From Brachymonas denitrificans (GTDB lineage Bacteria; Pseudomonadota; Gammaproteobacteria; Burkholderiales; Burkholderiaceae_C): 64,000 nt of DNA. The DNA lies in contig NZ_CAJQUA010000001.1 of NCBI RefSeq assembly GCF_907163135.1, positions 263,001 through 327,000 of the forward strand, written 5' to 3'. Under the pieces are notes generated by a model. That model had not been told where the DNA came from. It ran no database searches and was given only the letters and a program-made list of their open reading frames with translations. Below are positions 17,379 to 26,062 of the stretch, one piece after another (within the stretch, counting starts at the first letter, position 1; each line of letters starts with the position of its first letter). A program made the translations under genes and the position numbers.

Positions 17379-18428
17379 ATGGACACTCCTGTCACCCATT
17401 CCCCCGCCACCTGCCATACCGGCGGCGAGCAGACCGTGCATTTCTGCGCCCCGCGCAACAACCAGCCGGTGCCGCAGAGCACCAACCGCTGGGCGGTGGA
17501 GGATATCGAGGCGCTGTTTGCGCTGCCGTTCCCCGAGCTGATGTTCAAGGCACAGCAGGTGCACCGCGAGCACTTCAATCCGGCCGAAGTGGAATTTGCG
17601 ACGCTGCTTTCGATCAAGACCGGCGGCTGCCCGGAGGATTGCGGCTACTGCCCGCAGTCGGTGCACTATGACACCGGCGTCGATGCCACCAAGCTGATGG
17701 AAGCCGACAAGGTGCGCGAGGCCGCCGAGCTGGCCAAGGCCGCGGGTGCCACGCGTTTCTGCATGGGTGCGGCCTGGCGCGCGCCCAAGGACCGCGACAT
17801 CGAGAACGTGGTCACGCTGATCAAGACGGTGAAGGACGTGGGCCTGGAAGCCTGCTGCACGCTGGGCATGCTGACCAAGGACCATGCCGAGCAGCTCAAG
17901 GAAGCCGGTCTGGATTACTACAACCACAACCTGGACACCGCGCCCGAGAACTACGGCAACATCATCAGCACGCGCGATTACCAGGACCGTCTGGACACGC
18001 TGGAGAACGTGCGCAACGTGGGCGTGAATGTCTGCAGCGGCGGCATCATCGGCATGGGCGAAAGCCGTCGCCAGCGTGCCGAGCTGATCGGCCAGCTGGC
18101 CAATCTGCATCCGCATTATCCGGACAGCGTGCCGATCAACAATCTGGTGAAGGTCGAGGGCACGCCGCTGGCCGAAACCGAAGACATCGATCCGCTGGAG
18201 TTCGTGCGCATGATCGCCGTGGCCCGCATCACCATGCCCAAGGCGCGCGTGCGCCTGTCGGCTGGCCGCAGTGCCATGGCCGATACCATGCAGGCGCTGT
18301 GCTTCATGGCTGGTGCCAACTCCATTTTCTACGGTGAAAAGCTGCTCACCACCGGCAACCCCGATGTGGAAGCCGACCTGAAGCTGATCGAGCGTCTGGG
18401 CATGACGGCGGGAAAGTCGGGACACTGA
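17379..18428 (+). CDS. bioB: Biotin synthase
   Basis: A radical-SAM enzyme that inserts sulfur into dethiobiotin. The 349-residue product contains the SAM-cluster motif [13 protein letters not shown] (CxxxCxxC), [25 protein letters not shown] and the conserved RLSAGRSAM segment whose Arg ligates the 2Fe-2S cluster. It is full length and intact. Position is notable: 18 bases after bluB and 58 bases before cbiB on the same strand, inside a B12 operon rather than with bioA, bioD or bioF. The second-site hairpin at 18436-18455 follows the stop. Confidence 0.97.
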   Translation: MDTPVTHSPATCHTGGEQTVHFCAPRNNQPVPQSTNRWAVEDIEALFALPFPELMFKAQQVHREHFNPAEVEFATLLSIKTGGCPEDCGYCPQSVHYDTGVDATKLMEADKVREAAELAKAAGATRFCMGAAWRAPKDRDIENVVTLIKTVKDVGLEACCTLGMLTKDHAEQLKEAGLDYYNHNLDTAPENYGNIISTRDYQDRLDTLENVRNVGVNVCSGGIIGMGESRRQRAELIGQLANLHPHYPDSVPINNLVKVEGTPLAETEDIDPLEFVRMIAVARITMPKARVRLSAGRSAMADTMQALCFMAGANSIFYGEKLLTTGNPDVEADLKLIERLGMTAGKSGH

Positions 18429-18435
18429 TCCGCGG

Positions 18436-18455
18436 CGGCACCCTTGCGGGTGCCG
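18436..18455 (+). other. Stem-loop between bioB and cbiB
   Basis: CGGCACCC (18436-18443) pairs exactly with GGGTGCCG (18448-18455) around TTGC. There is no T run, so it is not a standard terminator; it could be a processing or stability element separating bioB from downstream cbiB. Confidence 0.4.
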
Positions 18456-18486
18456 TGCATGCTACCGACCCGGCAGGAGTGTTGCC

Positions 18487-19470
18487 ATGACAGGACCACA
18501 CGGACTCTGGATCGGATTTGCAGCCGTGCTGCTTGCCCTGATGATCGACCAGTGGATCGGGGAGCCGCCACCGCGCTGGCACCCGGTTGTCTGGATGGGC
18601 AACTACCTGGGCCGTGCCGGGCGCTGGCTGCAGGCGCGGGTGCGCCCGCACGAGGCTGACTGGCCGAGCTTCTGGCGCGGAGCACTGGCCTGGTGGGGCG
18701 GTGCGTTGCTTGTGCTGGTAGTGGCAGGAGCGCTGCAATGGCTATTGTTGCAGTTGCCGTGGGGCTGGGCCGCCCTGCTGCTGGGCATTGCGCTGAAGCC
18801 GTTGCTGGCCTGGCGCATGCTGACCGACGAGGTGGCGGCGGTGGAGGTGGCGCTGGGGCGTTCCCTGCAGGAAGGGCAGCAGCAACTGGCGCGCATCGTC
18901 AGCCGTGATGTGACGCAGCTGGGCGAAGAGCAGGTGCGCGAGAGCGCCATCGAGAGCCTCGCCGAGAACCTGAATGATTCCGTGATTGCGCCGCTGTTCT
19001 GGTTTGCGTTGCTGGGTCTGCCCGGTGCGGCGCTGTTCCGTTATGCCGATACGGCCGATTCCATGTGGGGCTACCGCGGCGACTACCGCGGCCAGGTCTG
19101 GGAATGGGCGGGCAAATGGGCGGCGCGTGTCGATGACGTGCTGGCCTGGCTGCCCGCACGCATCACCGGACTGGCGCTGCTGCTGTCCGGCATGCGGCCG
19201 ACGCGCTGTTCACTGCAGCGCCTGCAGCAGGAGGCAGGGCGGACGCCCTCACCCAACAGTGGCTGGCCCATGGCCGCCATGGCGATGGTCCTGGATGTGC
19301 GCTTGCGCAAGCCGGGCGTATACACCCTGCATGCGGCGGGACAGGCGGCGCAGGCCAGCCATGTGCCGCGCGCCGTGCAGATGACGCGAGTGGCCGTGCT
19401 GGGCCTGCTCGGAATCACAATCTTGTTCGCAGCGCTGGCCTTTCATGGCTGGCAGGGGAGGGCTGCATGA
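18487..19470 (+). CDS. cbiB: Adenosylcobinamide-phosphate synthase CbiB/CobD
   Basis: An inner-membrane enzyme joining cobyric acid and (R)-1-amino-2-propanol phosphate. The 327-residue product has DQWIGEPPPRWHPVVWMGN near the N-terminus, the conserved ESLAENLNDSVIAPLFW and SMWGYRGDYRGQVWEWAGK blocks, NSGWPMAAMA, and about five membrane helices. GGAG precedes ATG 18487. Its stop overlaps the start of the next gene (ATGA at 19467-19470). Confidence 0.95.
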   Translation: MTGPHGLWIGFAAVLLALMIDQWIGEPPPRWHPVVWMGNYLGRAGRWLQARVRPHEADWPSFWRGALAWWGGALLVLVVAGALQWLLLQLPWGWAALLLGIALKPLLAWRMLTDEVAAVEVALGRSLQEGQQQLARIVSRDVTQLGEEQVRESAIESLAENLNDSVIAPLFWFALLGLPGAALFRYADTADSMWGYRGDYRGQVWEWAGKWAARVDDVLAWLPARITGLALLLSGMRPTRCSLQRLQQEAGRTPSPNSGWPMAAMAMVLDVRLRKPGVYTLHAAGQAAQASHVPRAVQMTRVAVLGLLGITILFAALAFHGWQGRAA

Positions 19471-20609
19471 CAGACACCATGATGGTTGCGGCGCACGGCG
19501 GCACCGATGCCATGGGGGCCGCGCCGTGGGATTTTTCGACCAACAGCAATGCGGCCGGGCCGTGCCCGTACACGATGGAGGCGCTGAATGCGGCCGATGC
19601 CACGCGCTATCCCGATCCCACCTATCGGCGCCTGCGCGAGCAGCTGGCCGAGTTCCATGACGTGGAAGTGCAGCGCATCGTGATCGGTGCCAGTGCCAGC
19701 GAATTGATTGCACGGCTGGCGGCCTGGACGGCCCTGCGCCATCCGCATGGCGCAAGCTGGATGCCGCAGTTCCATTACGGCGACTACGCCGTGGCATCCA
19801 GCAAGGTCGGGCTGAAGCGCACGGAGATGATTGCCGAGGCGGACCTGGTCTGGCTCTGTGCACCGTCCAGCCCGCTGGGCCAGGCGCTGACCCTGCCGGA
19901 AGACTGGGATTTGCGCAAGCCCGGAGCGATCGTGGTGCTGGATTGTGCCTACGCGCCGCTGCAGTTGTCGTTCAAGCCGCTGGCTCCCGAACTGGACCGG
20001 GATGCGGTCTGGCAGCTCTGGACGCCCAACAAGGCGCTGGGTGTGTGCGGCATCCGTGGCGCCTATGCCATTGCGCCGCTGCATGCGGAGCGTGGCGCAA
20101 TTGCGGAGTTTGCGCAGCTGGGGCCGTCGTGGCCGACGGGCGCGCACGGCGTGGCGCTGCTGGAAAGCTGGTGCTCGCCCATGACGCAGCGCTGGATGAA
20201 CGAGGCACGGTATATCCTGCGCAGCTGGAAACTGCAGCAGATGGCGCGCTTGCAGATGCTGGGCTGGGAAGCGATTCCAAGCGAGACAAATTTTGGCGTG
20301 ATGCGCCTGCCCTGGCCGCTGCTGCTGTTCGATCAGCCGGACGTGCCGGGCGGGCGGGGCGAGCCGGCGCAACCGCGTTGCGATGCGAGCGGCGGGTGGG
20401 ACGGCATGCAGGCGGATGCCTCGGCATTGCGCGTGCTGAGTCCCTACTGGCACAGCCTGACGCAGGCGCTGCGTGCGCGCGGAGTCAAGCTGCGTGATTG
20501 CTGCAGTTTTGGCCTGCCGGGCCATGTGCGCCTGTGCGTGCACACGCCGCAGGCGCAGCAGGCGCTGGTGCATGCCTGGACGGAAGTGATGCAGGAGTTG
20601 AAGGCATGA
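19467..20609 (+). CDS. cobD: Threonine-phosphate decarboxylase-like aminotransferase (CobC/CobD)
   Basis: A PLP enzyme of the histidinol-phosphate aminotransferase fold that makes aminopropanol phosphate for the CbiB reaction. The 380-residue product opens with DFSTNSNAAGPCPYTMEAL and RYPDPTYRRLREQLAEF, typical of CobD; the likely PLP lysine is in LWTPNKALGVCGIRGAY. A Gly/Pro/Asp-rich insert near residues 290-315 (FDQPDVPGGRGEP) is not usual. Naming is confused between organisms (cobC in Pseudomonas, cobD in Salmonella). It is translationally coupled to cbiB before it and cobQ after it. Confidence 0.88.
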   Translation: MTDTMMVAAHGGTDAMGAAPWDFSTNSNAAGPCPYTMEALNAADATRYPDPTYRRLREQLAEFHDVEVQRIVIGASASELIARLAAWTALRHPHGASWMPQFHYGDYAVASSKVGLKRTEMIAEADLVWLCAPSSPLGQALTLPEDWDLRKPGAIVVLDCAYAPLQLSFKPLAPELDRDAVWQLWTPNKALGVCGIRGAYAIAPLHAERGAIAEFAQLGPSWPTGAHGVALLESWCSPMTQRWMNEARYILRSWKLQQMARLQMLGWEAIPSETNFGVMRLPWPLLLFDQPDVPGGRGEPAQPRCDASGGWDGMQADASALRVLSPYWHSLTQALRARGVKLRDCCSFGLPGHVRLCVHTPQAQQALVHAWTEVMQELKA

Positions 20610-22231
20610 ACGGAATACAGCAGGGTGCAGGCCGGAGCGAGGGGGCGCCGGGACACGCCATGCCGGCCAGGGCGACTCAGGCGGCGGACACATCCGGCCG
20701 CCGGCTGGCGCCGTGCGTGATGGTGCTGGGCTGCACCAGCGGTGCGGGCAAGAGCTGGCTGACGACGGCGCTGTGCCGCTGGTATGCGCGACAGGGATTG
20801 CGTGTGGCGCCGTTCAAGGCGCAGAACATGAGCAACAACGCGCGCGTGGTGGGCGGCACGGCGGCCTGTCCGGATGGCGGCGAAATCGGCAGCGCGCAGT
20901 ATTTCCAGGCCCTGGCTGCGCGCGCCGAGCCGGAAGTGCGCATGAATCCGCTGCTGCTCAAGCCCGAGGCGGATACGCGCAGCCAGGTGGTGGTGCTGGG
21001 ACAGGTGGATGCGGAGCTGACAGCCATGCCCTGGCGCGGCCGCAGCGAGAAGGTCTGGCCGCAGATTGCCGCAGCGCTCGACGCGCTGCGTGCCGAGAAT
21101 GACGTGGTGGTGATCGAAGGGGCGGGTTCGCCTGCCGAGATCAACCTCATGGGCAGCGATGTGGTCAATCTGCGGGTGGCGCGCCATACCGGGGCGGCCT
21201 GCCTGCTGGTGGCCGATATCGATCGCGGGGGCGCCTTTGCCCACCTGTACGGTACCTGGGCACTGATGCCCGAAGCGGATCGCGCATTGCTGCGCGGCTT
21301 CGTGCTGAACAAGTTCCGCGGTGATGCCAGCCTGCTGGCGCCGGCACCGGACATGCTGCAGGCGATGACCGGCGTGCCGGTGCTGGCAACCTTGCCCATG
21401 TGGCGCGGCCATGGCCTGCCGGAAGAGGACGGCGTGTTCGACGACGCGCCCACCGGTGGCGAGGAAGCCACGGTGACGGTAGCCATCGTGGCCTATCCGC
21501 GCATCAGCAACCTGGATGAGTTCGAGCCGCTGCGGCAGCTGCCCGGCGTGCGCGTGCGCTGGGTACGCCAGGCGCAGCAGCTGGCTGCGCTGGGGGCGCA
21601 GGACTGGATCATCCTGCCCGGCAGCAAGAGCACTTCGGCCGATCTGCAGTGGCTGCGCAGTCGGGGGCTGGATGCCGCCATTCGCCAGCATGCGGTGCGC
21701 GGCGGCAAGGTGCTGGGCGTGTGCGGCGGCCTGCAGATGCTGGGCGAAGCCGTGATCGATCTCGAAGGGGTGGAGGCACGGGGTGCGGGCGGCAACGGGC
21801 CGGGCATCGGCCTGCTGCCGCTGGTGACGCTGTTCGAATCGCGCAAGACGGTGTGCCGCACGCAGGCGCGCTTCGCCCCCCTGGAAGGCGCCTGGGCGCC
21901 GCTGGCGGGCATGGCGGTGGCGGGCTACGAAATCCACATGGGCCAGACCGCGCCCCATGCGGCCATGGTGCGCACCGGCCATGTGGCACACGAAGCGCTG
22001 CAGGATGCCGATGGCAAGGTCATCGGCTGGACCAATGGCGCTGCGACCTCGGATATTCCCCACGCGGGGAATGTGCTGGGCCTGTATCTGCACGGACTGC
22101 TGGAGCAGCCGGCCGTGCTGCAGGCCCTGTTCGGCAGTGCGCCCGTAGCGCTGGATACGGTGTTCGAGCGCGCTGCCGATTTTGTGGAAGAGCATTTTGG
22201 CGCGCCCGTGCTGCGCCAACTGCTTGTTTGA
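20606..22231 (+). CDS. cobQ: Cobyric acid synthase
   Basis: CobQ/CbiP amidates adenosylcobyrinic acid a,c-diamide four times with glutamine to give cobyric acid. The 541-residue product has an ATP-binding N-domain (CTSGAGKSWLTTALCRWY, FKAQNMSNNARV) and a class I-like glutamine amidotransferase domain with nucleophile Cys in GVCGGLQMLGE and His in GLYLHGLL. The real start is ATG 20606, overlapping the cobD stop; the longer open frame from 20498 is inside cobD. About 40 extra residues precede the P-loop strand, a poorly conserved extension. Confidence 0.95.
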   Translation: MNGIQQGAGRSEGAPGHAMPARATQAADTSGRRLAPCVMVLGCTSGAGKSWLTTALCRWYARQGLRVAPFKAQNMSNNARVVGGTAACPDGGEIGSAQYFQALAARAEPEVRMNPLLLKPEADTRSQVVVLGQVDAELTAMPWRGRSEKVWPQIAAALDALRAENDVVVIEGAGSPAEINLMGSDVVNLRVARHTGAACLLVADIDRGGAFAHLYGTWALMPEADRALLRGFVLNKFRGDASLLAPAPDMLQAMTGVPVLATLPMWRGHGLPEEDGVFDDAPTGGEEATVTVAIVAYPRISNLDEFEPLRQLPGVRVRWVRQAQQLAALGAQDWIILPGSKSTSADLQWLRSRGLDAAIRQHAVRGGKVLGVCGGLQMLGEAVIDLEGVEARGAGGNGPGIGLLPLVTLFESRKTVCRTQARFAPLEGAWAPLAGMAVAGYEIHMGQTAPHAAMVRTGHVAHEALQDADGKVIGWTNGAATSDIPHAGNVLGLYLHGLLEQPAVLQALFGSAPVALDTVFERAADFVEEHFGAPVLRQLLV

Positions 22232-22261
22232 TTGCTTGTACTGACTGGGAGAAATATCACC

Positions 22262-23302
22262 ATGCGTCTGGAACTGGATCCTGTGCTGGACCTCGAGAAT
22301 GCCGAACTGCGCGCCGAACTGCAGCGCGCCATCGACCAGAAGACCAAACCGCTCGGCTCGCTGGGCGCGCTGGAGCATCTGGCGCTGGAGATCGGCATGA
22401 TCCGCAAGAGCACACGCCCCGTTCTGGAGCAGCCCCAGATGGTGGTGTTTGCCGGGGACCATGGCCTGGTGAAGCGCGGCGTGTCGGCGTTTCCGCAGGA
22501 CGTGACCTGGCAGATGGTGGAGAACTTCCTGGCCGGGGGCGCCGCCGTGAGTGTGCTGGCCAGGCAGCACGGCATTGCCCTGACCGTGGTGGATTGCGGG
22601 GTGGCGCATGATTTTGCGCCGCGTCCGGCCCTGCGCGTCTGCAAGGTGGCGCCAGGCACCGCCGATTGCAGCCAGGGCCCGGCCATGACGATGGAGCAAT
22701 GCCTGCAGGCGATCCGCAACGGCCAGGAGCTGGTGCGCAGCCTGCCGGGCAATGCCCTGATGCTGGGCGAGATGGGCATTGGCAACACCTCGTCGGCCTC
22801 GCTGCTGCTGGCGCGCCTGCATGGGGTGGATCTGGTGGACTGCACCGGCGCCGGCACCGGCTTGAACTCCGAAGGGGTGCGGCACAAGATTGCGGTGCTG
22901 CGCGAAGCGCTGGCAGCAAACCCGGATACCGGGGATGCGCTGGATGCACTGGCAGCCCTCGGCGGTTTCGAGATCGCCACCATGGTGGGTGCGATGCTGC
23001 AGGCGGCGGCGCAAGACCGCCTGCTGCTGATCGATGGCGTGATCGTCACTTCGGCCCTGCTGGTGGCCGCGAAGATCGAGCCCAGGGTGCTGCAGCGCTG
23101 CATTTTCTCGCACCGTTCCGGCGAGCCAGGCCACCAGTACATGCTCGAGGTGCTGCACGCCAGACCGCTGCTGGACTGGGGCATGCGTCTGGGCGAAGGC
23201 TCGGGCGCGGCGATTGCCTGGCCGCTGCTCGAATCCGCCTGCACCATGCTGCGCGACATGGCGAGTTTTGCCAGCGCCGGGGTGGATGGGCAATCCGCCT
23301 GA
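22262..23302 (+). CDS. cobT: Nicotinate-nucleotide-dimethylbenzimidazole phosphoribosyltransferase
   Basis: CobT activates dimethylbenzimidazole to alpha-ribazole phosphate. The 346-residue product has KTKPLGSLGALEHLA, FAGDHGLVKRGVSAFPQDVT, GEMGIGNTSSASLLLA and the C-terminal GMRLGEGSGAAIAWPLL with the catalytic Glu. Start ATG 22262 follows GGGAGAAA; a TTG at 22232 in frame is disfavoured. It ends the B12 run; the usual next gene, cobS, is not there and chromate-transport genes converge on it. Confidence 0.96.
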   Translation: MRLELDPVLDLENAELRAELQRAIDQKTKPLGSLGALEHLALEIGMIRKSTRPVLEQPQMVVFAGDHGLVKRGVSAFPQDVTWQMVENFLAGGAAVSVLARQHGIALTVVDCGVAHDFAPRPALRVCKVAPGTADCSQGPAMTMEQCLQAIRNGQELVRSLPGNALMLGEMGIGNTSSASLLLARLHGVDLVDCTGAGTGLNSEGVRHKIAVLREALAANPDTGDALDALAALGGFEIATMVGAMLQAAAQDRLLLIDGVIVTSALLVAAKIEPRVLQRCIFSHRSGEPGHQYMLEVLHARPLLDWGMRLGEGSGAAIAWPLLESACTMLRDMASFASAGVDGQSA

Positions 23303-23324
23303 TTTGCAGGGGTGAACCGGGCGG

Positions 23325-23921
23325 CTAGACCCAGCCCAGTCCGCCCAGCAGGGCACCCGCTGCGATCAGCCACAGCAGGTGCACCTGCGTGCGCCAGACG
23401 ATCAGGGTGGCGGCCAGCGTCAGCAGCCAGAGTCGCCAGTCCTGTCTGGCATGGTCGTGTGCGGCGGCCAGCAGCCAGCCGGTGGCGATCATCAGCGCGA
23501 CCACCAGCGGAGCCATGCCGGACTTGAAGGCACGCACCGCACGGCGCTGTCGGTTGCGTTGCGCCCAGCGGCTGGCATGGTAGGCCAGCACGAGTGCCGG
23601 CAGCATGCAACCCGTCATGGCCAGCAGCAGGCCGAACAGCGCCAGCACCAGGGCGTGCGGTCCGGCAGCGAGGCCGCCAGCGGCATTCAGGCCGAGATTC
23701 CAGCCCAGCAGCCCGACGAATAGCACATTGGGGCCGGGCGCGGCCTGGGCCAGCGCGATGGAAGAGTTGAACTGCGCTTCGCTCAGCCAGTGGTGCTGGC
23801 TCACCAGGTAGCGGTGCATGTCGGGCGCGGTGCTCATCGGCCCGCCAACTGCCAGCAGCGACAGCGAGAGAAACTGCAGGAAGATATCCAGCCACTGGGC
23901 GCTGGTGAGTGTGATGGTCAT
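23325..23921 (-). CDS. Chromate transporter, second half-subunit (ChrA C-like)
   Basis: A 198-residue membrane protein of the CHR family, which exports chromate or related oxyanions. The motif LLAVGGPMSTAPDMHRYLV is the family's GG(P/A) loop, followed by ALAQAAPGPNVLFVGLLGW and six or so helices. It starts at ATG 23921, overlapping the stop of the upstream partner (23918-23921), so the two short CHR proteins are made together as a split ChrA. Its stop lies 22 bases from that of cobT on the other strand. Confidence 0.85.
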   Translation of the reverse strand: MTITLTSAQWLDIFLQFLSLSLLAVGGPMSTAPDMHRYLVSQHHWLSEAQFNSSIALAQAAPGPNVLFVGLLGWNLGLNAAGGLAAGPHALVLALFGLLLAMTGCMLPALVLAYHASRWAQRNRQRRAVRAFKSGMAPLVVALMIATGWLLAAAHDHARQDWRLWLLTLAATLIVWRTQVHLLWLIAAGALLGGLGWV

Positions 23922-24511
23922 GGCTGCTGTCGCGTGGCGGCCCGGTGGCCGAGGCGGAGGTAGGAAAGCACGCAGCTCAAGCTGCCCAGGCCCAGCAGCA
24001 CCCAGATCAGCGGCCAGCGCAGCAGGGCGACGGCGACGAAGGCGAGCACGGCGATGGCAGCCGCCAGGGGCAGGCCGAGAGGATGGGTCTTGAGGGCACT
24101 GGCCAGGCGCAGGCCGGTGGCGGTGACCAGTCCGGCAGCGACGGCGCCCATTCCGCGCAAGGCACCCTGGGCCACGGGATGACCGGCCAGGTCCGCATGG
24201 AGCAAGGCGACCAGCAAGACGATGACCATCGGCGCCGCCAGCATGCCGGCCATGGCCGCGAGTGCGCCGGACAGCCCGAAATGCCGGGCACCGAAGGCAA
24301 TGCACAAATTGATGACATTCGGCCCGGGCAGCGTTTGCGCTACGGCCCATTCTTCCACGAACTGCTCGCGCGTGAGCCAGCGCTTGCGATCGACCAGTTC
24401 GCGCTGGGTGATGGCCATTACGCCGCCAAAGCCCTGGAGCGCCAGCCAGGTAAAGGACCAGAACAGGTCGGCGCGGGACCGGGGCTGGCAGGGTGGCAGG
24501 GTGTTGGGCAT
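23918..24511 (-). CDS. Chromate transporter, first half-subunit (ChrA N-like)
   Basis: A 197-residue CHR-family protein: FWSFTWLALQGFGGVMAITQRELV and WAVAQTLPGPNVINLCIAFG are the conserved halves of the CHR signature. Paired short CHR proteins act as a heterodimer equivalent to one long ChrA. Start set at ATG 24511 (MPNTLPPCQPRSR); the longer open frame to 24790 has no support. Substrate (chromate versus sulfate-like anion) is not readable from sequence. Confidence 0.85.
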   Translation of the reverse strand: MPNTLPPCQPRSRADLFWSFTWLALQGFGGVMAITQRELVDRKRWLTREQFVEEWAVAQTLPGPNVINLCIAFGARHFGLSGALAAMAGMLAAPMVIVLLVALLHADLAGHPVAQGALRGMGAVAAGLVTATGLRLASALKTHPLGLPLAAAIAVLAFVAVALLRWPLIWVLLGLGSLSCVLSYLRLGHRAATRQQP

Positions 24512-24617
24512 GGCCCAATTATGAGGGCATGCGCCCCATCGGGGGATACACGGGAGGGCCCAGCGGCGTTGCTGGTGCAGTGGCCGCTGCACCGGTGCAG
24601 GAGGGCTGGAGCGTGGA

Positions 24618-25193
24618 TCACCCCAGCGGCGCACGATGGGTGCCGTGGGCAGGCACCAGTGCCAGATTGCAGGGGTCGTGCAGAAACTCCGCCAGCAGCG
24701 CGCGATAGTGCGGCAGTTGCTGCAGGTGCCGGGCACGGTCGTGCACGCTGCCGTCACCGTGGAGGAAGGCAGCATCGAAATAGTGTGCAATCAGGTCGGC
24801 CTGCTGCTCCATGTTGAGTTCGCAGAAGCGCTCCGCATGGGGCAACAGATGCTGGTAGCGGTAGGCAAGCTGCTGCCGGTAGCCGCCGCGCAGGGCCAGC
24901 CGAACCCCATGGCGCCACAGGCGAAAGCCACGCTGCCACTGCCAGGCGTGCACCAGCTCGTGCACGAACCACAGCTTGGTGGCGTCATCGGCCAGGGCAA
25001 AGTCGTGGTGCACCAGACGCGGTGGAAACACCAGCGTGTTGCCATGCGCCAGTGCCGCGCGGGTCAGGTGCGGCAGTCCCAGCCAGCCGCCGCTCTGGAT
25101 GCGGATCAGCGCATAGTCCAACCCGTCGCGGAACAACGGGCGCACCAGCGCGATTTCGCTGTCGGTCAGGGTGCGGCGGGGGGCGAAACGCAT
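24618..25193 (-). CDS. Putative zinc peptidase-like protein with HELVH motif (vgr-related type)
   Basis: A 191-residue protein with HELVH at residues 78-82, a possible zinc-binding HEXXH site, and EQQADLIAHYF around 129-139 as a possible third-ligand region. The N-terminal LTDSEIALVRPLFRDGLDYALIRI resembles small proteins annotated as vgr-related or DUF4157-like peptidases. No signal peptide or membrane helix was seen. Start chosen at ATG 25193 (MRFAPRRTLTDSE); upstream codons to 25340 would overlap nth. Function is unknown; peptidase activity is inferred only from the motif. Confidence 0.6.
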   Translation of the reverse strand: MRFAPRRTLTDSEIALVRPLFRDGLDYALIRIQSGGWLGLPHLTRAALAHGNTLVFPPRLVHHDFALADDATKLWFVHELVHAWQWQRGFRLWRHGVRLALRGGYRQQLAYRYQHLLPHAERFCELNMEQQADLIAHYFDAAFLHGDGSVHDRARHLQQLPHYRALLAEFLHDPCNLALVPAHGTHRAPLG

Positions 25194-25266
25194 GGCGGGT
25201 GCACGGGGCTGAACGGGCTTGGGCGGGCTGTCGGTGCGGAAGTTTCCGTGCCGGATCAGCAGGGCC

Positions 25267-25929
25267 TCATGCCGCCGCTTTTTGGCGTGTGCCCTTGGCA
25301 GGGGTCTTGGGCTGGAAGTCACAGCTGTCGGCCACGGCACAGTGCCAGCATTCGGGCGTGCGTGCCTTGCAGATGTAGCGGCCGTGCAGGATCAGCCAGT
25401 GGTGAGCATGCACCAGAAATTCCCTGGGCACGCGCTTGAGCAACTGCTTTTCCACGGCCAGCGGCGTCTTGCCGGGCGCCAGGCCGGTGCGGTTGCTGAC
25501 GCGGAAGATGTGCGTATCCACCGCCATGGTCGGTTCGCCAAAGGCGACGTTGAGCACTACGTTGGCGGTCTTGCGACCGACTCCAGGCAGCTTTTCCAGC
25601 GCCTCGCGGCTGTGCGGCACTTCGCCGCCGAACTCGTCCAGCAGCAGGCGGCAGGTGGCCATGATGTGTTTGGCCTTGCTGCGGTACAGGCCGATGGTCT
25701 TGATGTAGCTCTCCAGCCCTTCCAGGCCCAGGTCGAGGATGGCCTGCGGCGTGTTGGCCACCGGATAGAGCAGACGCGTGGCCTTGTTCACGCCCACATC
25801 GGTGGCCTGCGCGCTGAGCAGCACGGCGATCAGCAGTTCGAACGGAGTGCTGTATGCGAGCTCGGTTTCGGGGTGCGGATTGGCGGCCTGCAGCACGCTG
25901 AAGAAGCGGACGATCTGGTCTTTTTTCAT
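25267..25929 (-). CDS. nth: Endonuclease III
   Basis: A bifunctional DNA glycosylase/AP lyase removing oxidised pyrimidines. The 220-residue product has the helix-hairpin-helix LPGVGRKTANVVLNVAFG with catalytic Lys, the catalytic Asp in MAVDTHIFRV, and the C-terminal 4Fe-4S cysteines CKARTPECWHCAVADSC. It is complete; the lysine/alanine-rich tail (KTPAKGTRQKAAA) is a little longer than in E. coli. Start ATG 25929 follows GGGGAAC; an in-frame TTG at 25938 was rejected. Confidence 0.96.
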   Translation of the reverse strand: MKKDQIVRFFSVLQAANPHPETELAYSTPFELLIAVLLSAQATDVGVNKATRLLYPVANTPQAILDLGLEGLESYIKTIGLYRSKAKHIMATCRLLLDEFGGEVPHSREALEKLPGVGRKTANVVLNVAFGEPTMAVDTHIFRVSNRTGLAPGKTPLAVEKQLLKRVPREFLVHAHHWLILHGRYICKARTPECWHCAVADSCDFQPKTPAKGTRQKAAA

Positions 25930-26062
25930 GGGGAACAAAAAACTTCAAGCCCGCCACGCAAGGCGGGAGCCGCTATAGTCTGTCTGTTGTTGTCGATTGC
26001 GCGATTGTGGCACGCCCCGCAGGGGGAGTGCCTGTCGTGCGTTTTATCCAGGATCCCGCTCC

